Below, in pieces: positions 52,898 to 64,000 of a stretch of 64,000 bases of DNA (the first letter of the stretch is position 1; every line of letters starts with the position of its first letter). The stretch covers positions 684,001 through 748,000 of the forward strand of contig JAQFVV010006548.1 of NCBI GenBank assembly GCA_028023455.1, in the 5' to 3' direction. The position numbers and the translations under genes were made by a program. Source of the stretch: Epiperipatus broadwayi (taxonomy: Eukaryota; Onychophora; Udeonychophora; Euonychophora; Peripatidae). The notes under the pieces were generated by a model. That model was not told the origin of the DNA, ran no database searches, and saw only the letters and a list, made by a program, of their open reading frames with translations.

Positions 52898-53149
52898 TAA
52901 ATTCCTAATGACCATTCCATACATTCTTGTATTGCAGCTGTTATTACTATATGATTATTCATATAGTATATTAACATGGATGGACTGCTTATCAACACAC
53001 ACTAGCTAGCATGGTGAGTTTATTGGTCTTTTACCTCTGAGTTTAAGATCAAGAAACACCATGATTTTTCTTCTTAGTTGCCTGATAAGATAGAATGAAT
53101 GTGAGGGTTAATGGAAAAAGTTTTTTTCTAATATTTACAATCATGACAG

Positions 53150-55835
53150 ATAAAAATAAATCATGGCCCTTATTCCCAGGAGGCTATAAAGTCACCAGCC
53201 AAGGCAGCGGTTGGTGGCCAAAGGTGAAGGTGCTAAGTATCTTCTGATTGCGGACCCAAACTGCCATTTGATGCTGACTTTTTATTTAGATATTTACAAC
53301 TGCAAATCACTTTCAAGTAACGGAAGTTGCAAGACTTGGAAGAAGAACTGTTTCGTATTAAATGGGACATTATTTGGACTTTGTGAAGTTAGAAGAAAAG
53401 GTGAAGAGACGATTGATTTAAAAAGTGGACACAATGTACTCTACTACAAAGGCACAAATATTGGAAGTACAAGTAGAGTAAGATTCATTATAAATAAAAA
53501 GTAAAAGAACAACATTGTGGAGATTGATGATATATTGGACAGAGTGGCAAGATTAATTATTCAACTTAATAGCAGATACCAAATGCAGATAATTCAGGTT
53601 TATGCCCCAACAAGTTCTCTTAGTGATGAAGCAATAGAAGATTTTTATATAGATGTACAAAAGGCTTTTCATCAGACGAAACAATATTTTACAATTGTTA
53701 TGGGAGACTTTAATAAATTTTATATTATGAATTCATTTTTTGAGAAAAATGTAAAAAGGAAATGAACATGGAAGGATTCAAATGAAGGTACATTTTAACT
53801 AACAGAAAATACATATTTTAAGATTATAATGTTCTTAATAAATTCAACACTGGAAGAGATCATCGATTAATGAGATGTAAGATACATGTTAATGCAAAAC
53901 TAGAGACAAAAGTTATTAAAAAAAACAATATTCATAGTTGATATTTCTAATCTTCAGAAACACTAATGAATTTAAATTATAACTTGCAAATCATTTTCAT
54001 ACATTAGCAGATTTTGAATATGATTCAGATTTGAATGAAATGAATAGGAAAATAACTGATATACTTATAAAAACTGCAACATAGATAGCTGGTAGAAAAA
54101 AGCAGCAATTAAACAATAAATTTTTTACTCAGATTAGAGAATTTATGAATAAAAGAAGGATTATGAAAATATATAAAAATGGTGCATTAAGATGGATTGA
54201 ATATCTCAAATTTTGTAAAATGGTGAGAAAAAGAGTTGATAATGATATAATAAAGTATAATTGTGAACTAACAAGGAGAGCTATAGAAGTCAGAAGAGAA
54301 TAAAAATCTCAAGAGGTAAAACAACATTTTGGTATTAGTAGGAAATTTATATCTGCAATAAGAAAAAAAGAAGGAACTATTACTAAAGAGAGAAATGGAT
54401 AGAAGAGTTCTAACAAAAATTATATAGTAATAAAGATCAAATACCTCCAACAACTATTATATCTTTTGAATTGCCCATGATTTTAAATGAAGAAGTGAGA
54501 CATGCAATTAAATTTATGAAGAAGGAAAAAGCTCCAGGTAATGATGGAATTGTAATTGATATCTTAAGAGAAGCAGGTCAAGAAATAGAATTTTTTTTCG
54601 CAAAGTTATATACCAAATGGCTAAATGATAAATATGGACCAGATAATTGGAAGAAGGCAATATGAATATTAATATTTAAAAAAAGTGATATTAGAAATTA
54701 CAAACCTATCAGCCTTTTATCAGTTTTATACAAAATTTTTACCACAATAATTACAACTCGACTACAGAGGACTTTGGATTTCAACCAATCAAAAGAACAA
54801 ACCATTATGCTTTGGATTTGTAGATTATGAAAAGGCATTTGATTAAGCATTGTATCATCAAGGTATAAACCCAGGATATTGTCATATTCAGAAGAATATT
54901 TACAAAAATTCAAGAGCAACAATTATATTACATAATGATATTAGGAAGGTTAACATTAAGAGGGGTGTAAGTCAAGATGACTCCATATCTCCAAAACTTT
55001 TTACAGCAGTTCTACAAGAAGTATTTTGTGGATTAAAATGGGAAGCTAAAAGAATAAAAGTAAATGGAGATTATTTAAGTTATCGAGATTTTTCAGATGA
55101 TGTAGTTGTTTTTGCAAATAATGCTTCAGAGCTTAAGGAAATGTTGTAAGAGTTATCATATGAATGTGAGAAAGTAGGATTAAACGTTAAAAAGACTAAA
55201 TAATGTTCAATGGATTTTCTCATAAAATGAAAATAAAGATTGATAATGACGAGTTACCTTGGTTATATTATTATTACATATGGGAACATAATGGATGAAA
55301 TTAATTGTTGGCTGGTGTGCTTTTGGTAGAAGTAACTTAATATTAAAGGAAATATGCCTATATGTTTGAAAAGGAAGATTTTTAATAAATGTGTTTTATC
55401 AGTTCTTACTTATGGATCTGAAGCTTGGACATTTAATAGAAGAGCAATACAGAGACTTCAGACCAATCAAAAAAGTATGGAGAGATAAATGCATGTTAGG
55501 AATAACTAGAAGAGATTGAAAATGCAATACATGGGTAAGAGAACAGATAGGTATTACTGACATCACTGACAGGATTAAAAGACTGATGTGGAATTGGGCT
55601 GGACATGTTTCTAGAATAGATGATAATAGCTGGACAATTTAAATATTAAACAGGATTTCAATAAATTGTAAAAGACCCAGAAAGAGACCACATGTAAAAT
55701 GGCTGGATGAAATAAAGATGTTTGTAGGGTGATGTGGAAAAGAGAGGCTAGAGATTGGAAAAGATGGATTGAATTTGGAGAGATCTTCATCCTGCAATGA
55801 ACTGATAATGATTGTCAATGATGATGATGATGATT
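53150..55835 (+). mobile_element. RTE-clade LINE, near full length but decayed
   Basis: This is a degenerate non-LTR retrotransposon. 53211-53501 and 53517-53765 together encode an APE-type endonuclease: LFGLCEVRRKGEETIDLKSG, LYYKG, IIQVYAPTSSLSDEAIEDFY and TIVMGDFN, closely resembling RTE elements of insects and other invertebrates. The catalytic Glu lies in CEVRRKGEE and Asp/Asn in GDFN. The RT region follows: EKAPGNDGIV (54522 on), RNYKPISLLSVLYKI, GVSQDDSISPKLF and FSDDVVVFANN (about 55090), where the family has FADD; one catalytic Asp pair is present. Many stops and frameshifts separate the blocks, so the copy is inactive. It ends in (ATG)n at 55815-55834, the short-repeat 3' tail typical of RTE. 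Confidence 0.92.
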
Positions 55836-55996
55836 ACACCATATCCAAACATTCATATTTTCTTTAAAAAACTTATTTGGATTATATTTTCATAATATGT
55901 TTTTAATATTTTTTATCATTTATTTTTCATATTGGAAAGGTGCATCGTATGATTTTTACCAATAGTTGTCAAAAACAAAGTTTTATTAGTTGAATT
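55836..55996. other. Spacer between two RTE copies
   Basis: About 160 bases of AT-rich DNA separate the 3' ends of two oppositely oriented RTE copies. Confidence 0.6.
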
Positions 55997-56811
55997 ATTA
56001 ATATCATCATCAACCATTATCAATCCACTTCAGGATGAAGACTTTTCCAAGTTCAATCCATCTTTTCCGATCTTTAGATTCTCTTTTTTACATCATCCCT
56101 GCACACTTTCTTATTTCATTCATCCATCTAACATGTTGTCTTTTTCTGGGTCTTTTACAATCTCTTGGAATCCAGTTTAAGATTTCAATTGTCCATCTAT
56201 TATCATCTCTTCTAGCAATATGTCCAGCCCAACTTCAATCTTTTAATTTTTTCAATGAGATCAGTAACACCTGTTTGTTCTCTTACCCATACATTGCGTT
56301 TTCAATCTCTTCTTGTTACTCCCAACATGCATCTCTCCATACTTCTTTGAGTGGTCTGAAGTCTCTGTATTGCTCTTTTATTAAGTGTCCAAGTCTCAGA
56401 TCCATAAGTAAGAACTGGTAAAACACATTTGTTAAAAACCTTTTTTAAACACGTAGCAATCCAACCAAGTTTAATTTCATCCATTATATTTCCATCTATA
56501 TTAATAACCTGACCAATGTATTTGTAACTGTTAACTTCTTCTAACTCATCATAATCAATCTTTATTTTCATATTTTGTGAAAATTGATTAAACATTACTT
56601 TAGTCTTTTTAACATTTATCGTTAGTCCTACTTTCATCTGATAATTCCTGCAACATTTTCTGCAGCTCTAAAGCATTATTTGCAAAAACAACTACATCAT
56701 CTGCAGAATCTAAATGACTTAAATAATCTCCATTTACTTTCACTCTTTTAGCTTTCCATTTTAATCCACAAAATACTTCTTGCAGCACTACTGTAAAAAG
56801 TTTTGGAGATA
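55997..56811 (-). mobile_element. RTE LINE, 5'-truncated copy on minus strand
   Basis: Reading down from 56811, the minus strand opens at SPKLFTVVLQEVFCGLKW and continues SADDVVVFANNALELQKML, then after one frameshift VGLTINVKKTKVMFNQF, YKYIGQVINIDGNIMDEI, LTYGSETWTLNKRAIQRLQT and MLGVTRRD. These are the RT palm/thumb and C-terminal segments of the same family as 53150-55835. The endonuclease and first RT motifs are missing through 5' truncation, as is common for LINE insertions. The 3' end carries CATCATCA (56003) on the plus strand, the ATG-type tail. The plus-strand ORF 56035-56421 is a shadow. Confidence 0.9.
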
Positions 56812-58049
56812 TATATTTATATAAATAAATGTCTTTCAAGTTTTTAAATTAAATTCTTAACATTTTTTATTTGAGTTATAGTATTAATTGAGAAAGAATA
56901 AAAGGAATTTCTCACACCTTTGAATGTTTGTTTAAAATTTTTGAGGTTAGAGTAATACAGAGTATTTGTAGGTAAGACATGAAATGCATCGGTATGCCAA
57001 TTACGTGAACTATAAGAGATATAAAGGTAACGTGATTTGAGGAAGTCATCATGTAGGCTTGACTTCATGTTAAATGAAGGTCAGTGTAACTACAGCATAG
57101 CTAGAGGCAAAAATATTTTATTACTCATGTTGCAAGAGATGGGCTATAAAAAGTATTTTGTAGTCCTATAAGCAGTTGATAGGTTTTTATGATTTAAATC
57201 ACAGCTTGTACAACAGCATACAAAAATTGCAGATATTTTTGGAAAATGGTTGTTTAGAAGGTATGAGGTGCCGTTGAAAACTGATGGCAGCAAGCATCTC
57301 TCTTTTTATTGATTAATTATATATATTGGTAGAAAGTATACAATGTGTGAAAGAAGTTACCATAAGTATTCTTATTAGAGTTGACTAAATTAAAGAATAA
57401 TGAAGACATAACTGGACATTAGCATGACTCTATTTGATAGCATGCATCACTGGAATCATAGAATAGCTTATTTCTGATTATAATGTGATAAAGGACACTT
57501 TGCGCCTTATTTGCTAAAGCAGACTTTTTTGTTTTTATCAAATATGAAGTACTAATAATTAGGGTATCAAGTCACTTTTAGTTGATATTTTTCACACATT
57601 TAAAGTCTTTTCATTGTTGCATTGCATAGTTGTCATCATGAAGCCGCATTCCATCAGGATAAGGCATGGGTATCATTTCCAAATGATTTTTGACTGTTGG
57701 CTAGTTTTTTATAATAATTTTCTATGTAGACTTCTTAATGAAGATGTATGGAACTTTATTGGATAAAACTTGAAATGTGTTCAGTATTACATTATCATGT
57801 GACTAGAAAAATATTGAAGTCACATATACCTCATGCACATCATGTATCAAAATACATTCTACATCATTCCAAACACACAAAGTACTGACTGCCATAACAT
57901 TTTGGTTTTCTCATCATATTAAATGGTATATAATTTCTTCTTAGTGAAATTCTTTTTATTTCAATCATTAGATCATAAATAGTACTGCTGAAATTATTTA
58001 TAAATATAATGGAGAAGAAAGTCAAAAGAATTTAAAAAAGAATAGTTAG
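56812..58049. other. Unassigned DNA with two weak protein traces
   Basis: 57190-57300 (plus) translates to KIADIFGKWLFRRYEVPLK then TDGSKHL, faintly like the core of a Gypsy-type integrase (a RYGVPL..TDGG pattern). 57645-57690 reads AAFHQDKAWVSF, faintly like FHQDKAPSH of Tc1/mariner-type transposases. Neither is extended by neighbouring motifs. The ORF 56844-57068 minus is not recognised. Confidence 0.3.
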
Positions 58050-58654
58050 AAAAGAAGAAATTGCAAGGTGGCAGGAGACCAGAAAAGTGGTTGGAATTAA
58101 ACAAAGCAGTTAAAAATGAGCTTGAAGTACTATCAGTAGTGGAAACACATCTCAGAGAAGAAGAACTTATACTGGAAGACTTAGTATGAAAAGGTATAAA
58201 ATAGAAAGAAGAAAAGGGGTGATGGTATAGAAGTTATGGCAAAAAAATATTTAAGTAGTGTTAAATGTCAAGAACATTTGTGGTTTGATATAAGGTTAGG
58301 AAGACAGGAGTGGATCGTGGCTGTAGTGTATATAGCCACTAGAGATAGTCAAACTATAATGGAGTGGAACAGTAGCATATATGAATTCCTAGTTAAGGAT
58401 ATGCAGAGTTTTAAAGAAAAGGGGAAAAGAATAATGGGTATAGGGGATATGAATGGGCATATTGAAGAAATTGATGGTGTAGATAACAAGAAAGGACAGC
58501 TTTTGAAGAATTTTTGTCAGAGAGTGAATTTGAGAAATTGAAAATTTGTCAAGTATATGAAGGATAGTACATATGGTCTAGAAATAATAATGAATAAAGT
58601 ACAGTAAATTAAAGTGTTTGATAATGAAGAGAAAGTATGTAATAGTGATCATAA

Positions 58655-59062
58655 TTTTTTTTTTCTCAAAGTAACCTTTATTAATAAAAGATTACAAAAA
58701 AATTTTAGGTACACTTACCCATTGAGGATTACACAGTGATTCAATGTAACAAGGTAAAATGTACATATGTTCAAAAATAATGACATCCATAGAAGTTGCT
58801 GTAATGTGATTAATGTGTATCTGTACGTGAATCCACATGGCCCGGCTGTCGAGAAGTTAACCATCACCCAATGGTCCCACCCCTGGGGCCCCGAAGCGAA
58901 GACTCAAATGCTTCAGCTGAATAGGTGAAGTCCAGCATTGTGCCAACCACCACAATAGGCAGCGAGGTCCAAGGCCCAAGTTCACCAAGCAATAAACTCT
59001 CGAACCACAGCCGAGCCATGTCAAGACCATTCTGAATATCTATGCCTCCCAATTAGCAGTCC
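58655..59062 (-). mobile_element. GC-rich polyadenylated retrocopy inside the LINE
   Basis: On the minus strand this segment ends with AATAAA (58682-58677), 12 bases, then ten As (58664-58655): a standard mRNA 3' end copied into DNA. It interrupts the LINE endonuclease right after the SDHN codons. It is distinctly GC-richer than the rest of the window (58830-59060). An open frame 59052-58864 reads MGGIDIQNGLDMARLWFESL, continues LGPWTSLPIVVVGTMLDF, and ends TYSAEAFESSLRGPRGG; I do not recognise it. No target duplication was identified, and the right boundary (59055-59068) is estimated from where LINE codons resume. It could be a processed pseudogene end, a SINE or an LTR fragment. Confidence 0.65.
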
Positions 59063-60053
59063 AAATGAGCAGATGTGGATGGAGAATGAATGATAAGAAT
59101 AAGTTAGAAGAATATAAAATAAAAGTGAAAGAAACCATGGAAGAGTTGATTGGGGGTGAATATAAGGACTTTTGTGGTGAAATTGAAAAAGTGGCAAATA
59201 AGGTTTTAGGTAAGAATATTCAAAAGAAAAAAAATAATATGAAAGTGAGAGTTAGTAAAAATATAAAAGAGAGAGGAAAAGCATGCTGAGAATTTAAGTG
59301 TACTATTAAGAACAAAGAAAGTGAAAAGATGTTAATGTTAAATGGGAAAACTATTTTTAAAAAAAAGTCGGCTAAAATAAATAATTATAGAGAGAGAGAG
59401 TGAAATTTAATAGTAAATTGTTGGAGGATATTAATAAAAGTGGAAGAAATGGGAGTAAAAAATTTTGGAAATACATTAAAAGAAGGAATGTAGGGGAAAG
59501 AGAAATAGTATTACTAGACAATGAGGGAATAGAGTATAGCTCTAGAGAAGAATTAGAGACAATCTTAAATAAGTATGTAATGGATATAGAAAAGATGTTA
59601 GATGTGAAGGACAGAGTGATAACAAACATGAAAGCATATAGTAATGAAAATATTAGGCTTACAGAAAATGAACTGAATGAGGCAGAGAAGAAATTGAAAA
59701 GTGGAAAGGCAAGAGGTTTGAATGGATGGGCAGCAGAGATAGTAGTGAATTTAGGGCATAGGGCAAAATCAAACTATTATCACATTTAATAAGATGGCAC
59801 AGAAGAGAGATTTTCTGGGTAGGTGGAGTAATACAAGAGTAAGATGACTACTTAAAGAAAAGGGTAAGGATCATAGAAAATTAAGCAAATTATAGACTGA
59901 TAGCGGTAATGTCAGTGTTATATAAAGTTTTTGTATGGCTGGAAGAGTCACAAAATGGATGGAAGAAAATAATATAGTGGGAGAAATACAGGGAAATTTT
60001 CGATTGGATAGGTGTACAAGAGATAGTTTATTTGTAGTTACACACTTATAGAT

Positions 60054-60740
60054 ATGAGTAGAAATATAGATAGACAGTTATATATGGTTTTTATAGATAT
60101 AGAGAAGGCATATGATAGAGTAAATAGAAATAGATTATGGGTAAGTTTAGTAAATTTGGGAATGGATGGAGCTTTAGTGGATATTATTAAGAGATTATAT
60201 GAAAATAATTACTATATGTATCAATTAGGGAATATAGAATCAGTTAAAGTTAAAAATGGGATGGGACTAAGGCAAGGATGCTCTATGTCACCTATTTTGT
60301 TTTTATTATATTTGAGAGAAATGGAGAGAGCAATAGAAAGACTAGGAAGAGGGGTAGAGATACCATTAATAGGTGGCAAGGGAGTATATACATTATCGGG
60401 TCTTTTATTTGTGGATGATGTCTTCTTGTGCACAGAAAGAAGGGAAGATATGGAAGTTATGCTGAGGACATGTGCAAGGGTGGGTAAAGAGATGGGGATT
60501 AAATTTAGTGAGGAAAAATCAAAAGTAATGATGATTAATACTGGGGAAAGAGAAGACAAAGAATTTTTATTGGGGGATATAAAGTTAAGTGTGGTGAATA
60601 GATATAACTATTTGGGAATCATCTTAAGTAATCAGAGAAATTGTTTGGATGAATGGGAGAAAAAATTGATAAATGAAGCAAAGAAAAGAAAGGGATTGAT
60701 AAAGAAAGTAACAGTGTTTCATATAATAAATATGATGTAG
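60054..60740 (+). pseudogene. RT core ORF of the second LINE
   Basis: The 228-codon open frame holds the RT fingers/palm: motif A in FIDIEKAYDRV (residues 13-23), motif B in GMGLRQGCSMSPILF (about 70-84), motif C in LFVDDVFL (about 117-124), then EKSKVMMINTG and the YLGIILS motif. Both catalytic aspartates of motif C and that of motif A are kept. The frame ends at TAG just before the next frame (60747-61400), so it is a fragment of a once longer ORF rather than a complete protein. The opposite-strand ORF 60221-60559 is a shadow. Confidence 0.88.
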
Positions 60741-60746
60741 CTAGAA

Positions 60747-61400
60747 TTGTATGGGAAGGGAGTGGCAGTAGCAGGGTTAACATATGGTAATGATGCATTA
60801 TGTGTTAGTAAAGGGGTATTAGATAATTTAGAAAAAGTACAAAGAGAAGTAGGAAGACATGCATTAGAGGCAGATGTATGGATGGCAAAGGAGGTAATTC
60901 AAGGAGAAGTGGGATCGTCAGGTTTTTATATGAGAGATGCAAAAAGCAAAATGAAAATGTTCGGTAGATTGCAATTTATGGATAATAGGAGAATAGCCAA
61001 AATAGTATTTAATTGGGTTATGAGTAAAGGGCAAGCAACAGGATGGGTGAGAAAGGTAGTATGGCATGCAGAAGATTTGGATAAAGAATATATGTTAGTA
61101 TACTTATACAAAAGATGGGATGATTGTGTTAGGAGAATTGTTGAGTGTTCTAATGGTAAGAAATGGGCTAGAAGAATAGATGCATTAATAAAGAATAGGG
61201 AGTTGGAGAGATGGAGAACTAGTATGGAGAGTAAAAAGAGTTTAAATATATATAGAAGTAAATGGAATATTGGGTGCGAGTTAATTTATGATAATAGCAA
61301 AGAAAGTAGTTTACTGTTTAAGACTCAAACAGGATCTTTAGCAACAAAGGAATATACAAATAAATGGAAAAATATGGGTGATTTAGTCTGCAAGTTGTGA
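60747..61400 (+). pseudogene. C-terminal ORF of the second LINE
   Basis: The 217 codons start GVAVAGLTYGNDALCVSKGV and continue QREVGRHALEADVWMAKEVI, GSSGFYMRDAKSKM, WNIGCELIYDNSKESSLL and GSLATKEYTNKW. These are the conserved blocks downstream of RT in this LINE group. A stop separates it from the RT core, and past the final stop at 61398 come RHLLIECKCLK-like residues (a zinc-binding C..H..C region in relatives), so the true end is further on. The function of this domain is not known. Confidence 0.8.
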
Positions 61401-61760
61401 AAGGAAGTCATAGAAAATATTAGGCATCTGTTAATTGAATGTAAATGCCTGAAAGCAGAAACGGTACAAATAATGAAGTTGTAGAACAATAAATATAAAC
61501 AAAGTGATTATACAGAAAGTGGGTTATTGTTTTTTATGCTGGGTTTGGGAAAAGATAAGGAGGATTTGGATATAAAGACTATGGAGTTGACAAAGATTAT
61601 ATTGTGGAAATGAGATGGAGCAGAATAGAGAAGAATATGGGAAAACTTAGGGCAGAGAATAGAAAGGGAAGGTAAAGTGGCCAACAGGTTTCTCTGGGCA
61701 TAATGGCTGACAGATTCCTGACTCCGTAGAAGGAAAAGTCACAATGCATCATATCATATC

Positions 61761-62389
61761 AACATTATGTGATATTGAAATGATCTGTATTTGAATTTCA
61801 GTTTCGACATGCAGTTATTTTTATTACATAGTATGCTTTAGGGATTTTTAAAGGTTAAAGTGATTATTGTTTTAAACTTACTTTGTATACTTAATTTAAA
61901 AATATATTTATTAGCTATTAAGACCTTTGCAGATTTAGTTTTGCACTTCCTGTTTATATTAGTCTGAATTTCAATGTAGCTAACCTCTTTGTGGCTTATT
62001 ACTTATGTTGTTTTTATGTTTCATAGATAATACTGTTGAAATTAAAAAATATTATGCAATATCAATAAGATCTGTTTTCAATGATGAATTTCAGTTAGTG
62101 ATATGCAGTTGTTTGGATTTTCTTATGTAGTATGTTTTAAGAGTTTTCAAAGTTTAAAATAATTACAAACAGCCATCTCTTATTCATTTGAACCAAAGTA
62201 TTTTTTAACAATTTCACGGAAGAATAGAAGTCATTATTTAATCAATTAAGTTTTTATAGTTTTTTATTTATGCTTACTTCCTAGCTATTTTTAGCTATAT
62301 TTATATATTTACTGATGATAGTTTAAGGTTAGGTGTACTGTAGCCAATAGGCGACACTGCAATACCATCAAAAACCCACAAGAAACCTG
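61761..62389. repeat. Diverged tandem repeat, about 295 bp apart
   Basis: 61780-61880 (GATCTGTATTTGAATTTCAG, ATGCAGTTATTTTTATTACA, TAGTATGCTTTAGGG) resembles 62070-62165 (GATCTGTTTTCAATGATG, ATGCAGTTGTTTGGATTTTC, TAGTATGTTTTAAGA). No gene seen. Confidence 0.6.
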
Positions 62390-62392
62390 CAA

Positions 62393-62848
62393 ATGATAAA
62401 TTTCTATCCAAAAATTGCTGAAATCGACAAATTAAAGTATCTAAGGCAAGTAAATCAAACAAATCCTTCTAAAATACAAATGAAAAAAATTGAAGAAAAC
62501 ACTATAAAATTTGAATTATACTCCAAATGCAGCTCCCACCACCCCAGAATGAAGAATTATATTCAAAAATTTGCTGAAATCGACAAATTAAAATGCCTAA
62601 GGCAAAGCAAATCAAACAAATCCTTCTAAAATACAAATTAAAAAAAATTGGAAGAAAACGCTATAAAATTTGAATTACAAAAACAGAGAAACTATAATAC
62701 TAAATGTCAAAAAATTAACAAAGCTTCATTAATGGTGGATGGTGCTTCATTTATGGCAGATAGTGAGAATGCAGTACTTGTTAAAAAAATTCCTCTGACT
62801 TTCAACACTTATGTGGGATGTAATAATTCACAAACCTTAACAGATTAA
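62393..62848 (+). pseudogene. Coding-like tandem repeat, two frames
   Basis: Open frames 62393-62629 and 62648-62848. The first holds two copies of a basic helical unit, IAEIDKLKYLRQVNQTNPSK and FAEIDKLKCLRQSKSNKS, spaced 163 bases apart in the DNA (62418 and 62570 regions). The unit KKIEENTIKFELYSK recurs in the second frame as KKLEENAIKFELQKQ. The second frame ends MADSENAVLVKKIPLTFN and NSQTLTD. Conservation of reading frame between copies hints at a former coding exon. I do not recognise a family. It could equally be non-coding repeat DNA. Confidence 0.35.
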
Positions 62849-63300
62849 TACTTATTAAGTAATTAAATATAGATAACAATGAGCTCATAGCTATTTAAAA
62901 AATAAAAGTAGCTATAAATTACAAAAACAGAATTTGGTCTAATATATAAAACACAACCCCAACCCCCGCACGACCAAAAATAAGTACTTTTCAAAAATAT
63001 ACTAAATTTCATCAATATTTAAAAAATAAGACTTTCAACATTTGCAAATATGCCTGTGCAATCAGATTTCAAAGCAGCAATTTATATAAGCTAAAAAGCA
63101 ATAAGAACATTACACCAGAGAGCTTTTAATTGTCTTTCCCAAAAATTTATCAAATTAATTATTCTCTGCTTTGAAATTATGGCATATTATTTAAATGTTA
63201 TAAGTTTTTAAAATAGATTTATAGAAATCTGCAGTAAAAAAATATTACCAATTTTCTTCCAGGCTGAGTTGTCCAACATTTGATGTTTGCAGAATAAAAA
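62849..63300. other. AT-rich DNA, no feature seen
   Basis: No ORF or repeat could be supported. Confidence 0.45.
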
Positions 63301-63800
63301 TCTATTAAAAAGAACATTATTATTTTGAGCCTTATTGGAGTACAATTATTACAAGAACAGATTGCAGCACACTTAACTAATAAAAGCAGATTAAATAATG
63401 GTGGTATTTGGTGGTTTAAAGAATACAACAAAGAGAAATTAACAGCAGGTTTTAACAAACAATTATAATTCTGCAAAAAATAGGCAAAAAGAAGGTTCAA
63501 ATTTTTTTAGGTTTTTGGTGCAAAATTATTTAGAGAAGCCTTTTTTCAAACAGATTGCAGCACACTTAACTAATAACAGCAGATTAAAGAAATGTAGTTC
63601 AACAGTAGTTATTTGGTGGTTTAAAAAATACAACGAAGATGGCAGAAATTAACAGCAGGCTTTAGCAGACAATTATAGTTCCACAAACAATAGGCAAAAA
63701 GAAGGTTCAAAATTTTTAGGCTTTCAATGCAAAATTATTTAGAGAAACATTCAAATTTTGAGGCTTATTGGAATAAAATTATTTAGAGAAGTCTTTTTTC
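63301..63800. repeat. Tandem repeat, 193-bp period, 2+ units
   Basis: AACAGATTGCAGCACACTTA begins at 63356 and again at 63549. Each unit continues with TTTGGTGGTTTAAA.AATACA, AAATTAACAGCAGG, AATAGGCAAAAAGAAGGTTC and GCAAAATTATTTAGAGAA. TTTTGAG.CTTATTGGA (63323 and 63755) bounds the array, and a partial third unit ends near 63800. The ORF at 63219-63500 minus is within the repeat. Confidence 0.9.
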
Positions 63801-64000
63801 AATCAGATTGGACTCACATAACTCCATTTCCTCATGTTCCATCTTTGGGATATCCCAAATTTTTATCATTTTGAGTAAGAAAAGATTGCTGAAAAGATGC
63901 TACTTAAATTTCAGCATGGGTTTTTGAAATGTTGCCTGAAAGTTTATGCATGTGTAATGTTGTTTTCATCTGCGTAAAGAAAAAAAATCCATATTAACCA

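Larger units (their letters stand above)
58050..61760 (+). mobile_element. APE-type LINE, second family, decayed
   Basis: Endonuclease: VVETHLREEE (58136 on, catalytic Glu), WIVAVVYIATRD, GIGDMNGHIEE (about 58437, GDxN motif) and SDHN (58644, SDH motif). This block is interrupted by an unrelated insertion at 58655-59062. It resumes with CGWRMNDKNKLEEYK and SGRNGSKKFWKYIKRRN. RT: VFIDIEKAYDRVNRNRLW, GLRQGCSMSPILFLLYL and LLFVDDVFLC (about 60400-60430, FVDD in place of the common YADD). The C-terminal part REVGRHALEA, GRLQFMDNRRIAKIVF, then YDNSKESSLLF, resembles LINEs abundant in ticks and some other invertebrates. At least three frameshifts or stops are present (after 59789, 60738 and 61398). 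The 3' end is about 61740-61760, with CATCATATCATATCA. The clade is not certain. Confidence 0.85.

Noticed and set aside
57190-57300. Possible Gypsy integrase fragment
   Set aside because: A single short resemblance without the flanking D,D35E context. Could be real but cannot be supported by eye.
57640-57700. FHQDKA-like Tc1/mariner motif
   Set aside because: No second motif, no terminal inverted repeats found nearby.

Overview
This window is AT-rich (roughly three quarters A+T by eye), intron- and repeat-dominated nuclear DNA of an animal, most likely an invertebrate with a large genome. The evidence is a single conserved exon with canonical splice sites (TatD-family nuclease, 12086-12269) in about 64 kb, with almost everything else that can be recognised being transposable elements: an LTR element, a Gypsy-like remnant, two RTE-type LINE copies, a second APE-type LINE resembling those abundant in ticks and some other invertebrates, a mariner relic, a tRNA-derived SINE pair and several families of hairpin (inverted-repeat) elements. 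An arachnid or mollusc would fit, but the sequence does not fix the phylum.

Layout. 1-9462: an LTR-flanked element, 5' LTR truncated by the window edge, carrying a long coiled-coil/polar ORF of about 1,030 codons broken by two frameshifts and no recognisable pol genes. It sits inside a copy of a hairpin element (9463-9738). 9739-13387: intronic-looking DNA around the TatD exon. 13388-17587: nested hairpin elements of families named here FB1 and FB2. 17588-27706: mostly unassigned AT-rich DNA with one large FB1 composite (21205-22323) and an inverted ATT/AAT microsatellite (24820-25156). 27707-36000: FB2, FB1 and four other long hairpins. 37045-37952: mariner relic. 38045-39118: an unidentified TIR transposon with a small minus-strand ORF. 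41009-47148: two large FB1 composites, a two-arm mini-element (42644-42797) and tRNA-Lys-like SINE units. 47730-51665: Gypsy-like remnant with a coiled-coil gag-like ORF and one LTR. 53150-56840: two RTE copies tail to tail. 58050-61760: a second LINE interrupted by a GC-rich polyadenylated retrocopy. 62390-63800: two sets of tandem repeats, one with coding-like character.

The most unusual signal is the set of hairpin elements FB1 and FB2. Several copies have 11-16 bp target-site duplications, one long end and one short end, and both families share the short-end motif TTAAAACAG. TSDs of that length suit LINE-type target-primed insertion better than cut-and-paste DNA transposition. Together with at least six other unrelated long inverted repeats, the window could encode many long double-stranded RNAs if transcribed. 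No operons or prokaryotic features are present. All comparisons were made by eye; no alignment or database search was run.
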